In this document: piece after piece, positions 52,638-62,992 of the stretch
Layout: every line of letters starts with the position of its first letter
Position numbering within the stretch: position 1 is the stretch's first letter
Source: Cladochytrium replicatum
Lineage: Eukaryota > Chytridiomycota > Chytridiomycetes > Cladochytriales > Cladochytriaceae
Reading direction: 5' to 3'
Assembly (NCBI GenBank): GCA_025526935.1
Contig: JAHLKD010000019.1
Location: 372,001 to 436,000, forward strand
DNA: 64,000 nt
Made by a program: the position numbers and the translations under genes
The notes under the pieces: generated by a model
The model's database searches: none
Told to the model about the DNA's origin: nothing
What the model saw: only the letters and a program-made list of their open reading frames with translations

Positions 52638-52759
52638 CCGTCGTGCCGAGATTCTGTAGCTGAGAAGTGTGTTCGTTCCCATTGTTGTTGAGTGTGACAT
52701 TGATATATATTTGTTGATCTGCGATTTGTCTCGCAGACTCTGCGACTGAAAAACTTTCG

Positions 52760-54570
52760 TCCGCTTCCAGCTAACAATGCCAGCCTCGCATTCGCATGCT
52801 CACTCGCCAGTGCCTGATGGTGATGGATGCTGACTACGACGTTTCTGCTGCTGCAAAAGCTAGTAGTCCTAGCGCAAAGCACAGGCGCAGACTGTCTCCA
52901 TCGTAGACGGATGCTTTCACCTTCAACGATCTGAACCCCCTCTTCCTCACAGGCTACCGGAACCCCCTCTCCTTCTCCGACCTGCCCGGACTAAACTCGT
53001 CCCGCGGGGTGTGCTGTATAACCGTCTGCAGTCCACCTGGGACAAAGAAATGGCAGCGCGGCGTGTGAAGGATTTGGAGGCGAGAAGCACGACGAAGAGG
53101 AATCGGCTGCGATGAATGATAGTGGGGACGATGGGAAAGAAAGGAAGAAAAACACGCACAAGAAGAAAGAGAAGGAGAAGAAAGGTCGTAGTTTTCGGCG
53201 CACCAGTGAACGCCTACGTTTCTCTTGGCCGGATCGAGTCCCTCATGATGGCCGAAGAGAGATCGTGGTAGAGGAAGACACGAGCGAGCCGGGGAGTGTT
53301 GCGACCGCGAAGGAGGTGAAGAAGGAGAAGAGGGAGGGATGTGGAAGGAGTTGAAGAACAGAGGGGGTGGACATCATCATCGGAGCAAGGTAATCGTTCC
53401 GACGTTGATTAACGATCCCAAGCGGGCAGCTCCGTGGCCATTGGTGAGAGAACTGATCGATGCTTAAAAGTTCAGCGAGTTCTGAGCAGACCGAGTGTGT
53501 GCAGAGCGGCACCGTGCGTGACAACATTCTCTTTGGACTGGAGATTGACCAAGAGAGAAACAAGGCCGTGATCGAGGCGTACGCGCTTCGTGCGGATCTG
53601 CGGATGTTCCCGGCTGGAGATCAGACCGAGCGGGGGGGAAAGTGGTGTGAATCTTTCGGGTATGATGATATTCGGGACTTAACGGGACTTAAGGAAATTG
53701 GGCAGTTGACAGTTTGGGTGGACAGAAGCAGCGAGTGAACATTGCGAGGGCTTGCTACGCGAATCCGGTCAGTAGCTTGATAAAGGATGGACTTGGTGAC
53801 ACGAAGTCTGATCATGGCACATCACACCGAAACCCTGACGGGCTTGACGACAATCCGTACTTATGCGGAGGTTCTGCAGCTCTCTTATAAAGTTCTGCGC
53901 CTTGTGGATGAGAACAACACGCCATATTTCTGTTTCTTGATGGCACAACGTTGGATCGCTCTGCGTGGTGAAAGTATGTAATTGTGGCAACATGTATTAA
54001 AATGAATTTCTTACATTGATCACATCAGATCACATCAGTGGCCGCTGAAGTCAACCCCGACACTGTCTCCCGGCTCCAGCAGCGCCGACGCTCCCGCCGT
54101 GCCTCGGATTCCATGTTAAAATCCGGAAAATCAAAAGCAAACAACGGCGCTGAAAGCCCCTGTGGCCCGATGATCCAGAACTTGAATCTTCGCTTCGCTC
54201 CGGAGCTCCCGCTTGAGCTCCGAGGTGGGTAGGAGGTCGGGATCGTGGGGGCGAACGGGCGGGGAAGAACAGCATTATTTTGGTACTGCTAAGGCATGTG
54301 GAAGCTGAAGGCGGATCCAGTATTATGGTTGATGGCTTTGAGTTGACAAAGCTGAGTACAGCGTTGCATGACACACCAGTCGTTTGCTTGAAATACTGAA
54401 ATATCCGGTATCTGATAGTTGACTGATAGACGATGAGATGTGTGATGCCTTGGACTCTGCAGACTTGAAACCGTCCAACATGGCAATGCCCAAACCTCTC
54501 GAAGAGAACGGCGAAAATTTCTCGGCTGGACAGAAGCAACTTATGTGTCTTGCTCGTGCAATGCTTTAAA
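52760..54570 (+). pseudogene. Decayed ABCC (MRP-type) ABC transporter
   Basis: Plus-strand fragments occur in transporter order but in different frames and with large pieces missing: DLNPLFLTGYRNPLSFSDLP (family entry motif before membrane domain 1) at about 52928; VQSGTVRDNILFGLEIDQER (first nucleotide-binding domain) from about 53500; a shifted GQKQRVNIARACYANP at about 53720; ETLTGLTTIRTYAE and DENNTPYFCFLMAQRWIALR (membrane domain 2) at about 53840-53970; MIQNLNLRFAPELPLELRG at about 54170; GSIMVDGFELTKLSTALH at about 54310; and ENGENFSAGQKQLMCLARAM (second signature) ending at about 54566. Walker A of both domains is missing. No functional protein is possible. Confidence 0.85.
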
Positions 54571-55130
54571 ATGGTGCGTCGTGGCCGATTTCGTCTCTCG
54601 CCCACCAACTTAACAGCGGGTCAAACAATTTCCTTTACCTGCCATTACACAGTTAAACAGTGCTGATGATAGAATGTTATGTAATTGTGGTTCATCTAAC
54701 CTAAAATTTGGTGGCACGATATCACGTCAAAACCTGTTTGGTTGGGTGCCCGATCTGATCGGAAGACACTCTCGTGTGTATTTTAAACCTTGCGAGACCT
54801 TGTGAGATAACTATCACGTCCGCAATAAAAATACCGAAACCAATGGCAAATGACAAAGCTCAACCTAGTTTGGATTGCGATCATACCTAGGAATTTCAAA
54901 TTTCTCCTGAATTGAGCGAGCCACTTACTGAAGTCTTATGAATTCGCACTCTGAACAACGACTCGTCCCACCTGTGGCCCGACACAAGGATTGATATCGT
55001 CCGCTACAAAATCCACACATGGTCCCTTGTCAAATTTATGGTGCCCCCAAATGCCGCGCCCCCAAAACTTTATTTTGGATTTCTAAATAATTTGCAGTTT
55101 GTTATCTTTGCTGTCGCCAACAGGTTGAGC
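54571..55130. other. AT-rich spacer upstream of the folate-biopterin transporter gene
   Basis: About 560 bp with no reading frame of note. Confidence 0.45.
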
Positions 55131-55138
55131 TATAAAAG
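55131..55138 (+). promoter_or_regulatory. TATA box of the folate-biopterin transporter gene
   Basis: TATAAAAG 78 bp upstream of the ATG at 55209; a CT-rich stretch follows it. Confidence 0.6.
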
Positions 55139-55208
55139 CTGTATCCTTCTCCCTCCTCAACGGCTATCAATACCTCCAATCTTCCCTTTTTTGTGATTTC
55201 ACAACAAA

Positions 55209-56860
55209 ATGCAGAGCGCCCAGTCAACCGTCGCAGAACAGACCAAGAATCACGGCTGGGCTAGGAAGGCATTCATCCAGCCTATCCATGGTACGTTCAC
55301 TTTGATTTCAATAAACAATTACTAACTCTCATCGTCTAAGATATCCGCAACTTTTTCACAGAGGCGGCCAAGCTTCACGGCACAATGTTCTTGGTGATCA
55401 TTGCAGCAACGTACTTCCTGCAAGGATTCCGCAACTACGCATTCGGTGGTGCTATCACATGGTACCTTCGTAACCTGAAGCTCAGCTCGGGAGAAACTCA
55501 GATCGCACGCTCGACCATCCAGATCACCTGGAACATCAAGTTCGTGTACGGTCTCATCTTCGACAACTTCCCAATCCTCAAGCGTCACTACAAGCCATGG
55601 TACATTGTTTCCGCTCTCATCGGCTTCGCTTCTGCGCTTTGCCTTGGTATTCAGGGTGTCGTCACCAACGCTGGATCCGCTACCGCTCTGCTCTTCCTTT
55701 GCTTGATGGGCATGGCTATGTGCGATGTCATTGCTGATGCGCTTGTCGTCAAGAAGGCCCGTGAAGCTGGTGCTCGTGGTGGGGCTGCTCTCCAGACTTT
55801 CTGCTGGATCATGTTGTATGTCGGCTACATGATTGGTCTTCCCATCTCTGGAACAATTGTCGGGAAGAGCGGTGCAGATGGACGTATCAACAACTTATTC
55901 TTGTGGGCCTACATGCCGGTGGCTATTTGCTTGCTGGTTACGTCTTTGTTCATCAAGGAGGAGGCCGGTGAGGGCAAGTGGACTCCTATGATCCTTGTGA
56001 CCAACTTCATCGTGAGTGCAGTATGTGGAAGCTTTTTTCATTCATCCTCATTTCCCTGTTCGTATAAATAGCGTCTGCTCAAGTCAATCTTCTTGAACCG
56101 GTTCGTGCTCCTGCCCGTTTTGTTCATCTTCTTCCGTGGCGTGCTCAACGTTGACATCGCTGATGCATACGACTTCTGGCTTTATGACCGTCCCGACGGA
56201 GGTGTCTCATTCGGCGCTGATGTACAGGCATACATCCAGCAGCTTGGTGCTTTCTGCAACATCATCGGTCTACTCATGTACGCCCGCTTCTTCACCGCGA
56301 CTCCCTTCCGCAAGATCTTCTTCTGGGCTCAAGTTGTCATGGGTATTCTCGGCATCATGGACGTCGCTCTCTATAAGCAGTGGAATGTTGCTGCGGGCTT
56401 CCCGGATCTGCCGTTCCTGATCTTCAACTCTTCGCTCTCAAACGCTTTCTACCAGCTTACCGCCATGCCTTTCCTTGTCATGGCTGCACAGCTCTGCCCT
56501 GCAGACATCGAAGCAACCTTCTACGCCGGTATGACATCTATCTCAAACGGTGGTAACAACGTCGCTACTCTGTGGGGTGGTGCCATGCTCATTGCTCTCG
56601 GTGTCGATACTGTTGATCCCGTCACGAACGAGCGTACCTACGACCTTGTTAAGCTCGAGTACGCCGTCTGGATTCGATTTGCTCTTGCTTTCGCCCCTTG
56701 CCTTCTTGTGTGGATGGTTCCTAACTCTTCTTCCATCGACCCCTACGGTGAGGGCGTTAAACACGAGCCGACGGTTGCAGAAATCGATGCGATTGAGGCT
56801 TCGGACGCGGATACTAAGAACGTCGAAGAGGCTAAGGTTGCTGAGGAGGTCAAGGCTTAA
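55209..56860 (+). CDS. Folate-biopterin transporter family (FBT/BT1) membrane protein
   Basis: Polytopic transporter of the major-facilitator-related FBT family, which moves folates, pterins or related compounds. Three exons: MQSAQSTVAEQTKNHGWARK...IQPIH, then IRNFFTEAAKLHGTMFLVII with YFLQGFRNYAFGGAITWYLR, and the family-typical TIQITWNIKFVYGLIFDNFP with LKRHYKPWYIVSALIGF, MAMCDVIADALVVKKAREAG and LPISGTIVG. The last exon has FLNRFVLLPVLFIFFRGVLN, FLIFNSSLSNAFYQLTAMPF and ADIEATFYAGMTSISNGGNN (the family PxGxEAT-like motif). A charged C-tail (EAKVAEEVKA) ends it. About a dozen hydrophobic helices are visible. Substrate not determined. A strong TATA box and preferred-looking codons suggest good expression. 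Confidence 0.85.
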
Positions 56861-57360
56861 GAGTAACATTGCTGTGTCTTGGACGGACATCTGATTAACA
56901 TCAACCTCATCTGTGCATCTTTCTTCACATTTTACTGTACATTCCTTCAGTTGCACATCTGCTGCTAGCTGAAGTGTTCTATGTTACCCTTCAAGTTTAA
57001 AAGACAAATATATCTAGCTTTCAGATCTGATCATTGATCCGAAACCCTAGCAAACACTACACCAATTGTCGTCGATGTCAGAATTTGAGTAGAGCGCTGC
57101 AGAAGTAATGTTCAATGAGGAGAGCACTGAGCTTCCTGAAATAAGTATGTTGCCCTAATAGACGTATCTGAACACACTACGTGTTGTGGAATCCCAATTC
57201 ATCGTGAGCTCTTCATGGCTCACACGATCTTGTTACTTTCTTGGTCTCATGAGGCGTCGATGTCATTGAGCTAAACACAGACTCTCCCTCTTTCGAAATG
57301 GACATGTTACTGCAGAGACGTCCCAAACACCTTGTGTAGATTGAAATAAAGATCATCAGG
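56861..57360. other. Spacer between convergent genes, no gene seen
   Basis: About 500 bp of AT-rich sequence after the transporter stop; only shadow frames. Confidence 0.45.
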
Positions 57361-58401
57361 TCATCTTGGTTCGAGAGCGAACTGCTTTCGCAGCCCAGCC
57401 TCCCTCCTTGTGTAGTAAGCATCCAGACCGTCGACTGTCCGAACTATGCCGAATCTACCGCAGTGTTCAATCAAATATATCGCAGTAAGATAGTGCAAAT
57501 TCATTTCCAGAACGAGTTCAGTCCGCGCGCTATCCATTCTGTAAGTGTTTCCATCCATTCTTTGCAGGATCCATGTTGATCGAATCGATGATAGTTGAAA
57601 ATGCTCGATGCTAAAGGGGATGTCGGAGTGAACGGATATAGTAGCCTTGGGATTGATAAGAGCGAGTAAACTCTTCAATGAAGGTTGGAATAATGGATTA
57701 CTATGTGTCATTGGACGAATGAGCTGTGCCTGAATCCATGCTCTGTCCTCGTCCAGCAAATCCGACATCATGTGCTCTGATCCACCAACCGCGACAGAAC
57801 TTTTGCCAGCCGCAAACACATCCGTTTCTGTGATCGTCGCGGTCCCCATTCGCACCTTTTAACTCCAGCGCTCGAAACTCTGCAAACGCAACCGGGCCCA
57901 GACCACGCGATCCTCCTGTCCCAGGTCAATCAATTTCATTCTCTTCCCGTAAACGCTTATGCTGGAAGGATGCACATCCCCATGCACCCATGCGTTCAAC
58001 ATCGATTCAATACCTTCTACAATGGTCCAGATTGAGCATCTGCTCCACGGAGATTTGGAGAGCGATTTGATGTCCGGGCTGCAGTCGGAGAGGATCACTA
58101 CCGATCGGGTATCGTCTAACGTTCGCCCGAGAGCGCTTGGAACAGCTCCGGAGGGCAAAAGCCTTGAATGCTTCAACTTCGTGAAGAAAGATGTCCCGGT
58201 CGGAGTAGATTTTGGCGTATCGGCATTGCTTTGTGTCAGGATGGCGGCCCAATTAGACGCTCTGCCCCCATTTTTCAACTTTTCAACACAGCATGAGTTT
58301 CCGTACTCCAAGTCCATGTAAGTGCACACGGCATGTGCTGAGCGTAGCCTTTCATTTGAAATCTGTTTTCCCCATTTTTTTTTGTTATGCAAAGAGATCA
58401 A
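57361..58401 (-). pseudogene. Disrupted kinase-like gene
   Basis: Minus strand. Fragments of a small-molecule/protein-kinase-like fold appear in two frames: YAKIYSDRDIFLHEVEAFKA (ATP-lysine strand and helix C-like, other frame), then GAVPSALGRTLDDTRSVVIL and WVHGDVHPSSISVYGKRMKL followed by IDLGQEDRV, equivalent to the HxD...N catalytic loop and the DFG-like site, here IDLG. The frame ends in a stop at 57859, yet the same frame continues directly (MGTATITETDVFAAGKSS ... YLIEHCGRFGIVRTVDGLDA) to 57361. One frameshift and one stop therefore separate what looks like a single gene. Alternatively the 3' part is a separate 160-residue protein. The usual catalytic-loop Asn is replaced (HPSSI). Confidence 0.5.
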
Positions 58402-58516
58402 TAATAATGCTTGGGGTTAACAGATCTTGAAGAATTTTAATGCATGGCCAGTTGCAGCATGTCCTCCAAAAACAATGCCATTTCAAATGCAACATTTCCT
58501 TGAATCTATAAACGAT

Positions 58517-60460
58517 TCATGCGTAGCGGGCGGGAGATCCCACGGGGATCTCACCACGGAGCAATGCGTCAATATCCTTTTCAAACGCGAAGCGCTGGAC
58601 GGCGTATGCGAGAGCCTCGGACATTTGCTCGAGGAACACCTTGCCGGAAGTGCTGACGTTGTCCAAATCGTCGCAAGCTGTTAAGGGTTCAAGATGTCAA
58701 AAGTGGAGAGGAATACAAGTGTTCATAGAGGTCTTACGTTGGTGGTAGCAAGGATCCAAAGCGGAGCCGGCGATACCTCTACAGTTCAAAGTCGTGTTAG
58801 AGTAAGAGTGGAAAGGATTTTGACTCAGACGAACCCGAACTTGCGAGCCTGGGCATAGGTCTTGATGGCCTCAGCACCAGTGAAGAGACCTCCAGCCGGA
58901 ACACCGACCTCAAGGAATCCACCGTAGTCGCTCTAAAAACAAAAATGAGGTGAACCAAATTGTACTATCCCAAATTGATATCAACATACGCGTCCGTCAA
59001 ACTCGGTTGTTTCATGAGTCAAACCCTTGAAATCGAACCAGCCTTCAAACACCTCCTGAATGACACCGGAAGGTCCAGCAAGCTTGGGGTCGATCGTGGG
59101 TCCCGGGTTACGTCCGTTGTAGATCGCACGGATTCCGTTCGGAGACGCAAGCATGTCATCGTTGAGGTTCAGCACGATCTTGGCGAGTTCCTCCGGGTTG
59201 CGGGCTTTGAGGTCGCGCACGTAGTGGAACGAGCCGAGGAGACCGAGCTCTTCAGCGGCCCACCATGCGAAACGGACCTTGTTGACGACCTTGTTGGAGA
59301 GACCGGTGCGGTAGAGCGAGAGGGCGACTTCCAGGGTTGCGGCGGTGCCGGAACCGTCATCATTCATGCCCGGGCCGGCGGGGACAGAGTCGAGGTGGGA
59401 GCCGGCCACGACGATCTTGTCGTCACGTCCGGCCTTGGTGGTGGCTTCAAACACAAATTGTGTTTAGGTTGACGTATTGATCGCTTTCTTGTTAACTTAC
59501 CAATGACGTTAGAGGTGGGCACATTGACGTACTCAACTTCGGTGGACAGAGTCACGCGAAGACCCTTGGGACCCACAGTGGCGAGCAACTCAACCAGCTC
59601 GGTTCCGACCTTGGGAGTGAGACCGAGACCGGGCGTGGCAGTCTCAGTGCAGTTGACGCAGCGTCCCAATACGGGAGTGGATTCGATTCCGGAGGTGTAC
59701 ATCAAGATAGCAGAGGCCTTGGCGTTGATCGCTTCGTTGACCTTGACGCGGTAAGTGCACGGTCCACCGTCCCTGCTGAAAATAACGACGTGGCCAGGAC
59801 GGAAGCGGCTGAGCTTGTAGTCGTCCGCAGTGCATCCACCGCGGATGAGGTGGAGGGGTGCGCTCACGGCACCAGATCCCGCGTTCGAGAGAGTTGCAAA
59901 GTCAACGTCCGCAACGTACGTTTTTGAGGTCGCGGAGAGAGTCAGCTCGGCATCACCATCGACAGCAACCGTGAGAGTCGGCTTCTTCACGTCGCGGAAG
60001 AAGGGGATGTCAAAAGTCTGGACTTCGACGTCGTAGTCAGTGTTGGCGCGGAGAGTCGACGCGACGTACTCGACCGAAGCGTTGTAGCCGTTCAACACCG
60101 AGCGGGAGCTCTGGGGGAACTTTTGAGCGATCTCGTAAAGGTTCTCGAGGTGGGAGAACGTGTTGTCGATCTTCACTGAAGAGGCGAGCGATACAGACGT
60201 CTGCGCTGGAGCGGTAATCAATATTTTGACAAGAAATATACCGACCTGAGAAAGGCTTTACCAGCGACAAAGTACCAGGTCGCAGCACCGCCTAGTACCA
60301 GAACCGCACCTATACCAGCGTAGCTGGCATACTTCTTCCAGGCAGCCGCAGTGTTGATGTGTGCGGCAGGCTCTGCAGAGATAGATTAATTGGCAACAAA
60401 TAACAGCACAGCGCACGGAGTACACGCACCTCCGCCGAGTAAAGGAGCATTTTCGGCCAT
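58517..60460 (-). CDS. M28-family aminopeptidase, vacuolar type II membrane protein
   Basis: Zinc metallo-aminopeptidase with a PA insertion. The start MAENAPLLGG is followed by a short linker (EPAHINTAAAWKKYASYAG) and one membrane helix IGAVLVLGGAATWYFVAG, placing the catalytic part in the lumen. Then come NTFSHLENLYEIAQKFPQSS, the PA region GGCTADDYKLSRFRPGHVVI and DGGPCTYRVKVNEAINAKAS, and the peptidase core: VAGSHLDSVPAGPGMNDDGS (His, Asp ligands), FAWWAAEELGLLGSFHYV (catalytic Glu pair), LNLNDDMLASP, and HETTEFDGRSDYGGFLEVGV (last ligand region). The end has CYHQRCDDLDNVS and stops at 58517. Ape3-like in motifs, but with a membrane anchor in place of a signal peptide. Introns are short. 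Intact. Confidence 0.88.
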
Positions 60461-60630
60461 TTCGCGAAGACAATAAGTTTGTGGGCAGCTTGCTCTTCAG
60501 ACGACGACCCGTTGATAAACTGTGCGACAACGTGGGAACGGAAAATTTAGCAGGAGGCAGACCGTGGGATTCCTATTGGGGAGTCGTGGGTGCGGAGACC
60601 TAAAAAAGAAACAAAAAACAAAAAAAGAAG
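60461..60630. other. Short spacer with poly-A tract
   Basis: A run of A-rich sequence (60602-60629) abuts the orphan tRNA T-arm; on the minus strand this is a T-rich run like a pol III terminator. Confidence 0.4.
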
Positions 60631-60661
60631 GTAGTCACAGGGAATCGAACCCTGTGTCGGA
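60631..60661 (-). other. Orphan tRNA T-arm / B-box (3' tRNA half)
   Basis: The reverse complement has CACAGGGTTCGATTCCCTGTG, a perfect T-stem and loop containing the B-box GGTTCGATTCC, followed by ACTACC and a T-run terminator. I could not find a matching 5' acceptor strand, D-arm or anticodon stem within 200 nt upstream, so this is a tRNA fragment or a tRNA-derived retroelement end, not a full gene. Confidence 0.6.
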
Positions 60662-60744
60662 TGGCCGTTTCTTGATCTTCTTGTTTAGGAACACACCTTA
60701 TTTTGTAACTTTTAATCTAAATACGTACCATTAAATGGTATCAA

Positions 60745-62835
60745 AGGAGTAGATCGTTCCGCTCTTTCATCATGCGCAACTTTGCCTCAGAAACGTACCT
60801 GCCCCATCCATCCAACTTTGACAGGTTTTCCTTTCATCATTCAATATTGCATTCAATTTTAATCGATTGCTTTTGCAATATCAGGTCCTCCCCGTACTTC
60901 CATTCATAGAAAACTTTTTCAATATGCTTGATACGCTGGAGAGGGGAGAGAAATCATCTTGACACTCAGGATTGGTTGGAGAAGTATAGCAAAGGTGGCA
61001 CGAGTTTGATTCAGCAGAAGACTTTGGTAGACTCGCACGTAGATTCGATTCTTCTTCTATTTGCAAACCGCTGACTTTTCTATAGGCGGTCATTACTGCC
61101 GATGCTGGACTTTGTCGAATCCTTCTAAATAAATGAGTGCGAACGGACCGATTTCGGCGATTTGAATGGTAAATATAAATCTGTATTTTGCGTATTTGCA
61201 CCCTGAACCTGATCGACGACGTAGGGACGTGGTCGAGTACGGTCTGTTTGCGATGCCATCAGGCGACGTCTGGAAGGCTCATCGTCAATGGGTAACTATC
61301 TTCATTTTCGTGCTTCGAACCTTCTTTAAATGACCCCACTTCTCATTGCCAGATCCAGCCTGGATTAGGGCCATCCCACCTTCGGCATACCTTTGCGGTA
61401 ACCAATTCAGTCGCTAAGATCTTGGTTTACGGAATTGATGCCAAGCTCGACGAGTCGAAGGAAAACGGAAACCTCTTGGTTCTAGATATGTTCAGTCTCC
61501 TCTCTAGCTTGACCGTCGATGTTCTGTACGTATTTCCGTAGCTCTGATGGACATCTCATCGCACACATTCACGCAGTGCACAATTTCCTTTCAGTTCGGA
61601 TTTAGTGCACTTCCTTACATCTTGAATAATTGAAGAGTGCGCCAGAGGTTGAAGAGCATTTTCTTTTACTAACATCATCACGGGACGTGCCGTGATTCTT
61701 TAGTTTTTGTTGTGGGACTTGTTCGGCGTCTCGGAGAGAGATACACTGGTGATTCGAAACCTGTTACACGGCTACGTTGCAATCTGGTATCGGAACGTGT
61801 CGCGAAGAATGGCGAGAAGGCATCGAGTGACTTGGATGTCATGGACAGGTTGCTTGCTGAATACGACTGCGGAAAGGTCAGAAGTTAACTCCCGAAATTG
61901 AGATCGGAGAGGATATTTTCTTGGCTTAACGCTCACGCAAATTAATCATAGAACTGACTCAGTGACAAGAGGTCGTGGATGAAGTAGTTGCTTTTCATGC
62001 TTGCCGGACAAGAGTAGGTCGATCATATTGATGTTGAATTTTTGTCTAAAGCGCTCAACGTGTAGAACCACCGCGAACATCGTGATGTGGTTCTTGCTTG
62101 GAGCTCTCGAGACACCAGGATCTTGCGAAAGAACTAGACGCGGAGATCGACAGAATTTTTGAAACCCTATGCACGACGACAAGTTCACCGTATCTGACAC
62201 AAGCTTCGACAAATTCCTGGCACAGGCTCCGAAGCTGGACGCCTTGTTCAAGGAGGTGCAGCGATTCCATCCTGTTGTGTGTGGTGTCGGACGGCTGATG
62301 ACAGACGAAGTTGTCACGCTAGGCGGGCACACAACAAGGTAACGTTTGTCAGATAAGGTAGTCTTCCTGAGGGTTGCGCTCATAAATCTTGATCAAAAAC
62401 ACGTTTCGTTTGTCCTCCGTATTCGAGGCCAGCACTTCAACGAACAATACTAGAAAGAGCCAAAAATATTCGACCCCGCTCGATGGAACGATGTTCCTAA
62501 CATCCCAGGCTCGTTCCTTCCGTTTGCCGATGGACGTCATAATTGTGAACACGTTTGGATGTCTTAAGGAACTTCACCGATGTTACCTTTATTTCTAAGG
62601 AAGTGGGAAGGAGATGGCCATGATTGAAGCCATGACCGTGCTTGCTTTCCATCCGCAACTTTAGGTTCAACCTCTTATCTATCTGCTCAACACCTCCGTG
62701 GAAAGGTGAGATTCGTGGATCAGCTCGATATATTCATAGTCTTCGTTTTTTGACGCATTCGTTTATGCGTTTAAGACTGGTTTTACGGACGGTCTGAAGC
62801 TTGAGATTGAGCGCCTAAGGTTAGAACTAATCCGA
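60745..62835 (+). pseudogene. Decayed second copy of the P450 gene
   Basis: Follows the intact P450 at 40980-43141 piece by piece, including intron positions: SRSFRSFIMRNFASETYLPH at about 60752, then LPVLPFIENFFNMLDTLERG, a shifted WLEKYSKGGTSLIQQKT, VEYGLFAMPSGDVWKAHR at about 61230, IQPGLGPSHLRHTFAVTNSV at about 61352, LVLDMFSLLSSLTVDVL, ELSRHQDLAKELDAEIDRIF at about 62100, LFKEVQRFHPVVCGVGRLM at about 62250, a haem-region remnant (GSFLPFADGRHNCEHVW) at about 62510, and TGFTDGLKLEIERLR at about 62785. Several frameshifts and stops interrupt it, and the haem cysteine loop is damaged. The N-terminal anchor exon is truncated at about 60745, close to the tRNA fragment. Confidence 0.85.
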
Positions 62836-62992
62836 GAGATTTCCTTAGAGAAACGATGTTGTTTGTTAACTACCGTAGCTGCAGTGTGCTGTGCATTTGC
62901 TGTGCGTTATTATTGACGAAGTATGATCAATAAAAGTTGCTCTGCAATTTTGGTCCCATTGAATCGATTAGCAGTAGGTCAAGCATCATGTC

